Below are positions 8,876-16,972 of a stretch of 64,000 nucleotides of DNA, one piece after another. Source of the stretch: Marinobacterium rhizophilum (lineage in GTDB: Bacteria; Pseudomonadota; Gammaproteobacteria; Pseudomonadales; Balneatricaceae). Position numbers and translations under genes: made by a program. The stretch spans positions 2,418,001-2,482,000 of the forward strand of contig NZ_CP073347.1 of the NCBI RefSeq assembly GCF_024397915.1, in the 5' to 3' direction. The notes beneath the pieces were generated by a model, which was not told where the DNA came from, did not search any database, and was given only the letters and a program-made list of their open reading frames with translations. Every line of letters begins with the position of its first letter. Position 1 is the stretch's first letter.

Positions 8876-9640
8876 TTAGTGTACGTCTTTCCAGTACTCT
8901 TTCTTCAGCGCAAATGCGAACAGGAAGAAAATGAACAGGAAGATAAGTACCTTGGTACCCAGGCGCTCGGATTCAAGACGGTACGGCTCACCCATGTAAA
9001 CCAGGAAGTTCGTCAGGTCGTACACCGTCCTGTCAAACTCTTCCACCGACTGGCTACCCGCCTTCTCGACCGTGAGACAGCTGGACATGCGGGTGTTGGT
9101 CAGCGGATCAATCTCACCGGATGCCCCGTGAGCAGACTCCTGCGCCGTGCAGTGATTCACCTGCAGACCCTGCAGGTCTTCCAGCACGTTGGGCATGCCA
9201 ACGTCCTTGAACACCACGTTGTTCACACCCCAGGGGCGCGACTCATCCTTGTAGAAGCTGCGCAGGTAGGTGTAGATCCACTCCGGGCCGCGCAGGCGCG
9301 CTTCCAGGGACAGATCCGGCGGCGGGTTACCAAACCAGTTCGCCGCATCACCCTTGTCCATGGCAATCTTCATCTGCTCGCCAATCTTCTGGCCACCCAT
9401 CAGCAGGTACTCTTCTACCAGCTCGTTCGGGATATCCAGATCGTTGGCCGCACGCTCGAAACGCTGGTAGTCCGCCGAATGACAGCCCATGCAGCGATCA
9501 ACAAAGGTGCCCATACCCCGCTGCAGGGACGCGTTATTCTCAAGGTCAACCTCGATAGCGTCGAGATGCACAGAGCCCGTCGCGGCCTGAACCGATACCG
9601 GCAGCAGGACCATCATCAATGCAATCAGATACTTTTTCAT
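8876..9640 (-). CDS. petC: Ubiquinol-cytochrome c reductase, cytochrome c1 subunit
   Basis: Membrane-anchored c-type cytochrome of the bc1 complex, passing electrons from the Rieske centre to soluble cytochrome c. The product has 254 residues. It has a cleavable signal peptide (MKKYLIALMMVLLPVSVQA), a haem-binding CMGCH (about 51-55), the YDLTNFLVYMGEP motif (about 207-220) and a C-terminal membrane anchor (about 228-245) ending in KKEYWKDVH. The ATG overlaps the petB stop by one base (TAATG). Confidence 0.96.
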   Translation of the reverse strand: MKKYLIALMMVLLPVSVQAATGSVHLDAIEVDLENNASLQRGMGTFVDRCMGCHSADYQRFERAANDLDIPNELVEEYLLMGGQKIGEQMKIAMDKGDAANWFGNPPPDLSLEARLRGPEWIYTYLRSFYKDESRPWGVNNVVFKDVGMPNVLEDLQGLQVNHCTAQESAHGASGEIDPLTNTRMSSCLTVEKAGSQSVEEFDRTVYDLTNFLVYMGEPYRLESERLGTKVLIFLFIFFLFAFALKKEYWKDVH

Positions 9641-10890
9641 TAGCCTGTAACCCTTTCCGGAACCGGTTTAGTGCTCTCCATCCTGGTGTAGATCGGCATC
9701 AGAAAGAAATACGCGAAATACAGCGCAGTACAGATCTGGGACACCAGCGTACGGGTCGGGTTGGATGCAACCACGCCCAGGTAACCCAGGATCACGAAGC
9801 TGATTACGAAAACCGCCAGCATCACCTTGCTGATCATGCCCTTGTAACGCATGGACTTGACCGGACTGCGGTCCAGCCAGGGCATGACGAACAGGATCGC
9901 AATGGCACCACCCATGACCACGACACCCGGGAACTGGGAACCGGCGATAGGCGGAATGGCACGCAACATGGCGTAAAAGGGCGTGAAGTACCAAACCGGC
10001 GCAATATGCTCAGGCGTCTTCAGCGGGTTCGCCGGCTCAAAGTTCGGCGCCTCAATAAAGTAGCCGCCGCCTTCCGGGAAGAAGAAGACCACAATACTGA
10101 ACACGAACAGGAACACCACGACACCAACAATATCCTTGACGGTGTAGTACGGGTGGAACGGGATGCCGTCACGCGGAACACCGTTTTCATCCTTGTTGGC
10201 CTTGATCTCGATACCATCGGGGTTGTTCGAACCCACTTCGTGCAGCGCGATGATGTGCAGCACAACCAGTGCCAGCAACACGATCGGCAGCGCAATAACG
10301 TGCAGCGAGAAGAAGCGTGTCAGGGTGATACCCGATATCAGATAGTCACCACGAATCCACAGTGACAGGTCTTCACCGATAATCGGCACGGCAGAGAACA
10401 GGGATACGATAACCTGCGCCCCCCAATAGGACATCTGCCCCCAGGGCAGCAGGTAACCCATGAAGGCTTCCGCCATCAGCGCCAGGTAAATGGCCATGCC
10501 GAACAGCCACACCAGCTCACGGGGCTTGCGGTAGGAGCCGTACATGATTCCGCGGAACATGTGCAGGTAGACCACCACGAAGAATGCCGAGGCGCCGGTG
10601 GAATGCATGTAACGCAGCAGCCAGCCAAACTCAACATCGCGCATGATGTATTCAACAGACGCGAAAGCCCCTTCCGCCGACGGGTTGTAGCTCATGGTCA
10701 GCCAGATGCCGGTAAGGATCTGGTTAACCAGAACCAGCATCGCCAGCGAGCCGAAGAAATACCAGAAGTTGAAGTTCTTCGGTGCGTAATATTTGGAGAG
10801 GTGATCTTCCCACATCTGCGTGGCGGGAAAACGATCGTCGATCCAGCGCATCAAACCGCTTTCGGCCTTGCTCTTGTTCGGATTAGCCAT
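9640..10890 (-). CDS. petB: Ubiquinol-cytochrome c reductase, cytochrome b subunit
   Basis: Core transmembrane subunit of the bc1 complex carrying haems bL and bH and both quinone sites. The product has 416 residues with eight or more hydrophobic segments. Visible signatures are the haem-ligand histidines in RYMHSTGASAFF and FSLHVIALPIVL, the Qo-site PEW-type region (APVWYFTPFYAMLR) and MGYLLPWGQMSYWGAQV. It overlaps petC at its 3' end and petA at its 5' end by single bases, so the three subunits appear tightly coupled. Confidence 0.97.
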   Translation of the reverse strand: MANPNKSKAESGLMRWIDDRFPATQMWEDHLSKYYAPKNFNFWYFFGSLAMLVLVNQILTGIWLTMSYNPSAEGAFASVEYIMRDVEFGWLLRYMHSTGASAFFVVVYLHMFRGIMYGSYRKPRELVWLFGMAIYLALMAEAFMGYLLPWGQMSYWGAQVIVSLFSAVPIIGEDLSLWIRGDYLISGITLTRFFSLHVIALPIVLLALVVLHIIALHEVGSNNPDGIEIKANKDENGVPRDGIPFHPYYTVKDIVGVVVFLFVFSIVVFFFPEGGGYFIEAPNFEPANPLKTPEHIAPVWYFTPFYAMLRAIPPIAGSQFPGVVVMGGAIAILFVMPWLDRSPVKSMRYKGMISKVMLAVFVISFVILGYLGVVASNPTRTLVSQICTALYFAYFFLMPIYTRMESTKPVPERVTG

Positions 10891-11486
10891 TATGCAGTCT
10901 CCTGATCTACGCCGACGACGATAATGTTATCGTCTTCGTACATGTGGGGAGGAATGACAAGGTTCTGCGGTGCCGGGGAGCCCTTGAGTACGCGACCAGA
11001 GAGATCGAAACGCGAACCGTGGCACGGGCAGTAGAATCCACCCACCCAGTCGGCGCCCAGATCTTCCGGCGCCAGTTCCGGACGGTAGGTCGGAGAACAG
11101 CCAAGGTGCGTACAGATACCGACAAGAACGGAAATATCCGGGCGCAGGGAGCGGTTTGAATCACCCGGAATATAGTCCGGCTGCTGCGGGTTTACCGAGT
11201 CGGGGTCGATCAGACGCGCCGACAGCCCTTGCAGATTGCTCAGCGCCTCTTCACCGCGCCGCACAATCCATACCGGCTTGCCGCGCCACTTAACAACCAT
11301 CTGCTGACCCGCTTCCAGCTTGCTGATATCCGCACGTACCGGAGCACCTGCCGAACGCGCCTTGGCACTGGGCATCCAGGAGGCCACGAACGGAACGGCA
11401 ACGCCTGCTGCGCCGACAGCCCCGACCGCAGAGGTCGCGCCGACCAGCAGTCGACGCCGCCCCTTGTTCACGCCGTCATTACTCAT
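10890..11486 (-). CDS. petA: Ubiquinol-cytochrome c reductase, Rieske iron-sulfur subunit
   Basis: The 2Fe-2S protein of the bc1 complex, 198 residues. A twin-arginine type N-terminus (KGRRRLLVGATSAVG) doubles as the membrane anchor. The cluster ligands lie in CTHLGC and CPCHGS near residues 123 and 145. The start is placed at the ATG complementary to 11484-11486, which has a GGGGAGAG ribosome site just upstream; the frame is open 14 codons earlier. It is the first gene of the petABC operon, 260 bp from rpsI. Confidence 0.96.
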   Translation of the reverse strand: MSNDGVNKGRRRLLVGATSAVGAVGAAGVAVPFVASWMPSAKARSAGAPVRADISKLEAGQQMVVKWRGKPVWIVRRGEEALSNLQGLSARLIDPDSVNPQQPDYIPGDSNRSLRPDISVLVGICTHLGCSPTYRPELAPEDLGADWVGGFYCPCHGSRFDLSGRVLKGSPAPQNLVIPPHMYEDDNIIVVGVDQETA

Positions 11487-11674
11487 TAACTCTCTCCCCT
11501 TGTTCAATCTGTCATTTAACGCCCGCAAGAACGCAAATAACCCGATCGCTCAACTAAAAACCATCAAATAACGGATTTTTAAAATGGCCCAAATGGTAAT
11601 GAAATTACCCTTCGCTTACAAGGACATTGGTGGGCTAATACCCTGACATCCCTGTGACTTTTGACCTGACCCAA

Positions 11675-11711
11675 ATAAAAAAACGCCCAAGCCAAAAGGC
11701 TTGAGCGTTTT
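11675..11711 (-). terminator. Intrinsic terminator of the rplM-rpsI operon
   Basis: Arms AACGCCCAAGCC (11682-11693) and GGCTTGAGCGTT (11698-11709) with an AAAA loop and one mismatch, followed on the minus strand by a T7 tract. It lies 36 bp downstream of rpsI. Confidence 0.88.
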
Positions 11712-11746
11712 CTTTGCCACAGTCTTCGACCGAAGCCGAAAGCGAA

Positions 11747-12139
11747 TTAACGCTTGGAGAACTGAGGACGCTTACGGGCTTTGCGCAGGCCGACTTTCTT
11801 ACGCTCAACCATGCGAGAGTCGCGGGTTACGAAACCAGCGCTACGCAGTGACGGGCGCAGAGTTTCGTCATATTCCATCAGTGCACGGGTGATACCGTGA
11901 CGGATAGCGCCCGCCTGGCCGAAACCACCGCCACCGGCGACAGTAACGAAAACGTCGAATTTTTCGACAGAATCGGTCAGTTCCAGCGGCTGACGCACGA
12001 TCATGCGTGCAGTTTCGCGACCGAAGTAGTTTTCGATCGTGCGGTCATTGATAGTGATAACACCTGTACCCGGACGCAGGAAGACGCGAGCAGTAGAGGT
12101 TTTACGACGGCCGGTACCGTAATACTGAGTAGTGGACAT
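11747..12139 (-). CDS. rpsI: 30S ribosomal protein S9
   Basis: Small-subunit protein whose C-terminal tail reaches the P-site tRNA. The product has 130 residues, the normal length, with the conserved YGTGRRKTSTARVFL start and the basic tail KARKRPQFSKR ending in the invariant SKR. It lies 12 bp downstream of rplM, with which it forms a standard two-gene operon. Confidence 0.98.
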   Translation of the reverse strand: MSTTQYYGTGRRKTSTARVFLRPGTGVITINDRTIENYFGRETARMIVRQPLELTDSVEKFDVFVTVAGGGGFGQAGAIRHGITRALMEYDETLRPSLRSAGFVTRDSRMVERKKVGLRKARKRPQFSKR

Positions 12140-12151
12140 AGTCTGCCTTCC

Positions 12152-12580
12152 TTAAATGTTCAGTTCTTTGGGCTGCTGAGCCTGGTGCGGATGTTCGGTG
12201 CCAGCGTAAACTTTCAGCTTGCTGTGCATGGCACGACCCAGAGGACCCTTGGGCAGCATACCCTTGACCGCGATCTCAAGAACCCGCTCCGGGTGAGAGT
12301 CGATCATTATCTGGAAAGAAGCTTCGCGCAGACCGCCCGGGTAACCGGTGTGACGGTAGTAGATCTTGTCTTTGCGCTTATTGCCGGTAACACCGATCTT
12401 CTCGGCGTTAACAACAACGATGTAATCGCCAGTATCAACGTGCGGAGTAAATTCCGGCTTGTGCTTGCCGCGCAGGCGACGTGCAATTTCAGTAGCCAGA
12501 CGACCCAGGGTTTTACCCTCGGCGTCAACAACGTACCAGTCGCGTTTTACTTCGGCTGGTTTAGCAACAAAAGTCTTCAT
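12152..12580 (-). CDS. rplM: 50S ribosomal protein L13
   Basis: Early-assembly large-subunit protein of 142 residues, the same length as in E. coli. It opens MKTFVAKPAEVKRDWYVVDA and has the conserved GDYIVVVNAEKI and YRHTGYPGG blocks. The frame extends upstream but the ATG complementary to 12578-12580 is the family start. In E. coli L13 represses its own operon through the rplM leader; a hairpin-bearing leader is visible here too. Confidence 0.98.
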   Translation of the reverse strand: MKTFVAKPAEVKRDWYVVDAEGKTLGRLATEIARRLRGKHKPEFTPHVDTGDYIVVVNAEKIGVTGNKRKDKIYYRHTGYPGGLREASFQIMIDSHPERVLEIAVKGMLPKGPLGRAMHSKLKVYAGTEHPHQAQQPKELNI

Positions 12581-12719
12581 CTGTATATTGCCTTCATTTA
12601 ACTCAGTTCTCGCCACACATTTCAGATGCGCCACCGAACTGACTTATAATTCTTGGTTGTCGCCGGAGTAGCCCGACCACAACAGTAACAACCCATGGAA
12701 ATGGGTGGCGCGCATTATA
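12581..12719 (-). promoter_or_regulatory. rplM promoter -10 and structured leader
   Basis: A perfect TATAAT on the minus strand (12714-12719) would give a leader of about 130 nt before rplM. No good -35 box is seen. The leader contains an inverted repeat ACCCAT/ATGGGT with a 4-nt loop (12691-12706). The leader may serve L13 autoregulation, but this is inferred from position only. Confidence 0.45.
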
Positions 12720-12782
12720 GACAACCCAGGGCGCGAATGCGATAGCCAAAGCGCAGTTTTCGTACCCGAAAGCTCAAATTTT

Positions 12783-13886
12783 TCAGGCCCGGTGCGCCCG
12801 CGCCAGATACTCATGGGACTGCATCTCCAGCAGACGGCTCTGGGTGCGCTGAATCTCGAACTCCAGCCGGCCTTCGGTGTAGATCTCATGGATGGGCGCC
12901 GCCGCCGACAAGATCAGCTTGACGCCACTGTCGTAGAACTCATCCACCATATTGATAAAGCGGCGCGCGGCATCATCGTTGCTGCGCCCCAGCTGCGGCA
13001 CATTGGACACCAGCACCGCATGGTACAGCTTGGCCAGCTCAATATAGTCGTTCTGCGAGCGCGGCCCCAGGCACAGGTCGGCAAAGTCGAACCAGACGAC
13101 ATCTTCGCAGCAGCGGCGCGAACGAATGCCGCGGCCATTCACCTGCAGCACTTCCCCCTCCACAACCTCCACCAGATCCGGTGCCAGCGACTCGAAGCTG
13201 GTATTGAGGCTCTCGTCGGCCCGGGCATCCAGCGGACAGTGGTAGAGCTCGGCCTGCTCCAGCGCCCGCAGACGGTAGTCGATACCGCCATCCACGTTCA
13301 CCACTTCGGTGTATTTGTTCAGCAGTGCAATGGCGGGCATAAAACGCGCACGCTGCAAGCCATCCTTATAGAGACCGTCCGGCACGATATTCGATGTCGC
13401 CACCAGGGACACGCCGTTGGCAAACAGCTGCTCCAGCAAGCTGCCGAGGATCATGGCATCGGCGATGTCGGAGACGAAAAACTCGTCGAAACAGATAATG
13501 CGGGTTTCCTGCGCGTAGCGCCGGGCGATTTCCACCAGCGGGTTCTTTTCGCCTCCCAGCGTCTTGAGATCCTGATGTACGCGCTGCATGAAACGATGGA
13601 AGTGGGTGCGCGTCTTCTGCTCGAATGGCAGGCTGTCGTAGAAGGTGTCCATCAGGTAGGTCTTGCCCCGACCGACACCGCCCCAGAAATAGAGCCCGCG
13701 CAGCGGCTCCTTGGGCGCCTTTTTCCAGCCACTGGCCAGGCGCTGCATCAGGCCGGGCTTTGGCGGCGGCGCTGCAACCAGCTCGTCAAACAGGCGCTGC
13801 AAATGCTTGACGGCCATTTCCTGCGCCGGATCATAGGAAAAGTCGTCCCGCTCGAGATCTTGCTTGTAGCGTCCTAACGGAGTCAT
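12783..13886 (-). CDS. zapE: Cell division ATPase ZapE (AFG1-like)
   Basis: AAA-type ATPase that associates with the Z-ring late in division in E. coli. The product has 367 residues. The Walker A is GGVGRGKT (about 74-81), Walker B is IICFDEFFVSDI, and sensor-type LVATSNIVPDGLYKDGLQR follows. RFINMVDEFYDSGVKLI and the C-terminal EYLARAHRA match the family. The start is the ATG complementary to 13884-13886 (MTPLGRYKQDL), where homologues begin and a GGGG-rich ribosome site precedes; in-frame ATG and TTG codons lie up to 36 bp upstream. Confidence 0.93.
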   Translation of the reverse strand: MTPLGRYKQDLERDDFSYDPAQEMAVKHLQRLFDELVAAPPPKPGLMQRLASGWKKAPKEPLRGLYFWGGVGRGKTYLMDTFYDSLPFEQKTRTHFHRFMQRVHQDLKTLGGEKNPLVEIARRYAQETRIICFDEFFVSDIADAMILGSLLEQLFANGVSLVATSNIVPDGLYKDGLQRARFMPAIALLNKYTEVVNVDGGIDYRLRALEQAELYHCPLDARADESLNTSFESLAPDLVEVVEGEVLQVNGRGIRSRRCCEDVVWFDFADLCLGPRSQNDYIELAKLYHAVLVSNVPQLGRSNDDAARRFINMVDEFYDSGVKLILSAAAPIHEIYTEGRLEFEIQRTQSRLLEMQSHEYLARAHRA

Positions 13887-14271
13887 ACCGGCCCCAGCCC
13901 CTGCCATCGGTTCGTCGATCAAAAAAGTGCCGGCACTTTACCTAGCTGAACCGGCTTTAGCAATCGCAGCATGGGAACCGGCAGTAACAGCAACCCGCAC
14001 CTGACGACGCCCGCCCCCGACCGAGCCCGGCAGCCCCTACAGGATCCGGCAAGCAAAACGGGGGGGCCGATTGCACGCATGGCACTGCCGGCCTAGCTGC
14101 CCTGCATGCGATGGCGCCGCCACCATGCAACAGGCCTTCGGCCGGGCGCCGAACAGGGACGCTAGCGCGCCTGGCACGTGCCGGCTTTCGGGTGGGTTAT
14201 CGACGCATGATCAATGCCCAGGCTGCGCTATACTGACAGCGCCATCCCAAGCTGCTGATCGGAGTTACTGA
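13887..14271. other. Non-coding stretch between zapE and a secreted protein gene
   Basis: I see no convincing gene. Next to zapE is a perfect 16-bp palindrome (13924-13939, arms AAAGTGCC/GGCACTTT) followed on the minus strand by T residues, shaped like a small terminator inside the presumed zapE leader. Near the right end TATACT (14229-14234) is a possible -10 box for the plus-strand gene at 14272, without a clear -35. GGAG at 14261-14264 is a good ribosome site for that gene. Confidence 0.5.
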
Positions 14272-14628
14272 ATGAAAAGGACTTTCCCGCTTTTTGTCCT
14301 GCTGTTACTCAGCGCCACCCAGGTCTGGGCCGAAGAACCCGCCAGCGAACAAAGCCTCAAGGATGGCATCTACGCCGCCTGCTTTCGCCTCAATATCGAA
14401 GCCAAGAATACCTACAAGCGTATCGTGGCCAACGACAAGCGCAGCCTGACCATCAGCCAGGATCATCGCAGCGGTCAAATAAGCGTCGAGGAAGCCCTGA
14501 CCGAAGCCGAGCAGATCCTCAAGCAACAACGCCTCGCCTATGACCACCTGGCCAATGTACTGGTTGCGACCGACCGCCTGGCATGCCCGGAAACCGCCAA
14601 CCGACTCGGTGAAGTTGAAATGCAATAG
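14272..14628 (+). CDS. Small secreted protein of unknown function
   Basis: I do not recognise this 118-residue protein. It has a clear signal peptide (MKRTFPLFVLLLLSATQVWA, cleavage likely after residue 20), giving a mature periplasmic protein of about 98 residues. The mature part looks all-helical and charged, with two cysteines (in YAACFRLN and RLACPET) placed to form one disulfide, and helices typical of small periplasmic helix-bundle proteins. A GGAG ribosome site precedes the ATG. No operon partner is seen: zapE is divergent and tRNA genes follow. Confidence 0.72.
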   Translation: MKRTFPLFVLLLLSATQVWAEEPASEQSLKDGIYAACFRLNIEAKNTYKRIVANDKRSLTISQDHRSGQISVEEALTEAEQILKQQRLAYDHLANVLVATDRLACPETANRLGEVEMQ

Positions 14629-14669
14629 CACGGGCTGATCCTGCTAAGCGCTTGTTTTGCAAAACGCCC

Positions 14670-14697
14670 TTGACATCATCTGAGCCAGGATTATAAT
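14670..14697 (+). promoter_or_regulatory. Consensus promoter of the tRNA-Pro pair
   Basis: TTGACA (14670-14675) and TATAAT (14692-14697), both perfect, with a 16-bp spacer. A GC-rich discriminator (CGCGCCC) follows, typical of stringently controlled stable-RNA promoters. It lies about 50 bp before the first tRNA. A 12-bp palindrome GTTTTGCAAAAC (14654-14665) sits just upstream of the -35. Confidence 0.9.
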
Positions 14698-14748
14698 TCG
14701 CGCCCTGTTCACGGCAGTTTGTCGCAAGACCTGCCATGGGCACTGGTT

Positions 14749-14825
14749 CGGGATATAGCTCAGCCTGGTAGAGCACTGTCTTCGGGAGGCAGGGGTCGTA
14801 GGTTCAAATCCTGTTATCCCGACCA
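14749..14825 (+). tRNA. tRNA-Pro (anticodon CGG), copy 1
   Basis: A 77-nt cloverleaf with encoded CCA. The acceptor pairs are CGGGATA/TATCCCG, including the C1 typical of proline tRNAs. The anticodon stem CTGTC/GGCAG encloses the loop TTCGGGA, giving anticodon CGG, which reads codon CCG. The T stem contains two wobble pairs, shared with copy 2. Confidence 0.95.
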
Positions 14826-14905
14826 AACTTTCCCGCTTCAACAACTGCATGCAGTTGGGTCTTCGGACCACCGCAGCTTCGGTTGCACTGGCAAGTCAGA
14901 TACGT

Positions 14906-14982
14906 CGGGGTATAGCTCAGCCTGGTAGAGCACTGTCTTCGGGAGGCAGGGGTCGTAGGTTCAAATCCTGTTACCCCGACCA
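14906..14982 (+). tRNA. tRNA-Pro (anticodon CGG), copy 2
   Basis: Nearly identical to the copy 80 bp upstream, with encoded CCA and anticodon CGG. It differs by a paired change in the acceptor stem (CGGGGTA/TACCCCG instead of CGGGATA/TATCCCG), so A-T at pair 5:68 became G-C with base pairing kept. It shares the upstream promoter; no separate promoter is seen between the copies. Confidence 0.95.
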
Positions 14983-15517
14983 AATCTGACAAAGCAACAT
15001 CCCTCCAAGCTCCAAACATCAAACGCGCAAAGCCAAATGCCTCAAGGCAGTTTCCTGCCTGATCCTGCGGATAAAGCCGTACAGGTTTGCGTGCCCGCAG
15101 CCGCATGAACAGCGTTCCTCCGCGCCAAACCCCATGCTACCCGCCACCAGCCCCGGACACAGAGCGCCAGCTATTGTAAAGCCCTACAGCGCCGCACTGA
15201 AAACCTCTATCGCCGATACAACGGCTCCCCCTCCCCCAAAAACCACTGAATTATCAGCGCTTCTTCGCAACAACAGGTACGCCCTGGCGGCGCGACTGCT
15301 ACACTTTAGCGGCTAAATCGCGCGCCAGTTCGCCCTTGCAGTCCGAATTATGGCCTGCTAATTGCTTAATGAACGGTATTCAGGCACCGAGACGCAACTT
15401 TTCGACAGACCTCCCGGTCAGGCATCACCAATAAGGGTCACCATGCCCCTGAATGGATCAAGAAATGCCCCACTTTGGTGAGTTGAATGCAACAGGGATC
15501 AGCAGAAGGCTTATGTC
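14983..15517. other. 535-bp non-coding stretch before the ATP-grasp operon
   Basis: No gene or clear terminator is recognised. A short stem GGCAG/CTGCC lies near 15047-15060. The part from about 15350 to 15517 is presumably the promoter and leader of the gene at 15518. I looked for a sigma-54 site and found only GGCAC with GC at the wrong spacing. Confidence 0.45.
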
Positions 15518-16972
15518 ATGAGTATCGATTGGAAGCAGTATGACAGTGGTGGTTTTTTCGACGAACTGATCAGTTCCCCCGGTAACGCCCGGGCGCCAGC
15601 ACGCAAGCTGGCCAACTACCTCGGCAGTCTTGATGCCGACGAACTCGAAAAGCGCCGCCTTATGGCCGAGGCGACCATCCAGGAAATGGGGGTCAGCTTT
15701 ACCGTATACACCGAGGAAGGCAATATCGACCGGGCCTGGCCCTTTGACCTGATACCCCGCACCATTTCCCGCAAGCAGTGGGACAAGACCGCGGCCGGGT
15801 TGAAACAGCGCCTGCGTGCCCTGAACCTCTTTATCAATGACCTGTACCATGACCAGAACGTTATCAGGGACGGTATCATTCCCCGCCACCTGATCGAAAA
15901 CTCCGTCAATTTCCGCCCGGAGTGCGTCGGCGTATCGCCCCCCCACGGGGTTTGGGCCCATATCTGCGGCACCGATCTGGTGCGTGACGGCGATGGCGAG
16001 TTTTACGTGCTGGAAGACAACCTGCGGGTCCCCTCCGGTGTGTCCTACATGCTGGAGAACCGGGCCATCACCAAGCGCGTGCTGCCCGAACTGTTCGAAA
16101 ACGACAACATCATGCCGATCGATGACTACCCGGCCCAGCTGTTCGACACCCTGGCCGCGCTGTCGCCGCGCAAGGTCAAGCAGCCCGAGATCGTGGTACT
16201 GACCCCCGGCATCTTCAACTCGGCCTATTTCGAGCACGCCTTCCTGGCCCAGCAGATGGGTGCCGAACTGGTGGAAGGCAGCGACCTGGTGGTGAGCGAT
16301 GACGACAAGGTCTTTATGCGCACCATCGACGGCCTGACCCGGGTGGATGTGATCTACCGCCGCATCGACGACCTCTTCCTGGATCCGGAAGTCTTTGAAA
16401 AGGACTCGGTTCTGGGCGTGCCGGGCCTGATGCGTGCCTGGAAAAAGGGCAACGTTGCCCTGGCCAACGCGCCGGGCGCAGGCGTTGCCGACGACAAGGT
16501 CATCTATGCCTATGTCCCGCAGCTCATCAAGTACTACCTGGATGAAGAGCCACTGCTGCGCAACGTCCAGACCTACCTGTGCGAGAACGACAAGGATCGT
16601 GCCTATGTGCTGGAGAACCTCGACAAGCTGGTGGTCAAGCCGGCCAACGAGTCCGGTGGCTACGGCATGCTGGTCGGCCCGCATTCAACCAAGAAGGATC
16701 AGGCAAAGTTTGCCGAGCTGATAAAGTCCAACCCGCGCAACTACATTGCCCAGCCGACCCTGGCACTGTCGACAGCCCCGACCCTGGTGGACAACAACAG
16801 GCTGGAGCCCCGCCATCTCGACCTGCGACCCTTCATCCTGCAAGGCAAGGATACCTATGTCACCACCGGCGGCCTGACGCGGGTTGCCATGAGAAAAGGC
16901 TCCCTGGTGGTCAACTCATCCCAGGGTGGCGGTAGCAAGGACACCTGGATCGTCGATACGGAGGTGAAATGA
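15518..16972 (+). CDS. Circularly permuted ATP-grasp type 2 protein (DUF404/DUF407 family)
   Basis: Predicted carboxylate-amine or peptide ligase; the substrate is unknown. The product has 484 residues covering one ATP-grasp core in permuted order. Visible family motifs in order are VLEDNLRVPSGVSYMLENR (about 164-182), LTPGIFNSAYFEHAFLAQQ (about 228-246), DGLTRVDVIYRRIDD (about 270-284), KPANESGGYGMLVG (about 374-387, nucleotide-binding loop) and NNRLEPRHLDLRPF (about 429-442). It is the first gene of a compact set: its stop overlaps the start of the alpha-E gene (TGATG). It is a separate-chain paralogue of the N-terminal half of the fused protein at 21351. Confidence 0.88.
   Translation: MSIDWKQYDSGGFFDELISSPGNARAPARKLANYLGSLDADELEKRRLMAEATIQEMGVSFTVYTEEGNIDRAWPFDLIPRTISRKQWDKTAAGLKQRLRALNLFINDLYHDQNVIRDGIIPRHLIENSVNFRPECVGVSPPHGVWAHICGTDLVRDGDGEFYVLEDNLRVPSGVSYMLENRAITKRVLPELFENDNIMPIDDYPAQLFDTLAALSPRKVKQPEIVVLTPGIFNSAYFEHAFLAQQMGAELVEGSDLVVSDDDKVFMRTIDGLTRVDVIYRRIDDLFLDPEVFEKDSVLGVPGLMRAWKKGNVALANAPGAGVADDKVIYAYVPQLIKYYLDEEPLLRNVQTYLCENDKDRAYVLENLDKLVVKPANESGGYGMLVGPHSTKKDQAKFAELIKSNPRNYIAQPTLALSTAPTLVDNNRLEPRHLDLRPFILQGKDTYVTTGGLTRVAMRKGSLVVNSSQGGGSKDTWIVDTEVK

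Noticed and set aside
11646..11655. A fourth CA-TCCC-TG minihairpin in front of petA
   Set aside because: The stem has only three pairs before a G/G mismatch and lacks neighbouring modules, so it is probably chance.
14749..14982. tRNA-Pro pair as an integration site for a mobile element
   Set aside because: No integrase, no partial tRNA direct repeat and no phage-like genes are seen nearby.
15380..15396. Possible sigma-54 promoter (GGCAC...GC) before the ATP-grasp operon
   Set aside because: The gap between GG and GC is 9 bp instead of the strict 10, and TTGC is not present.
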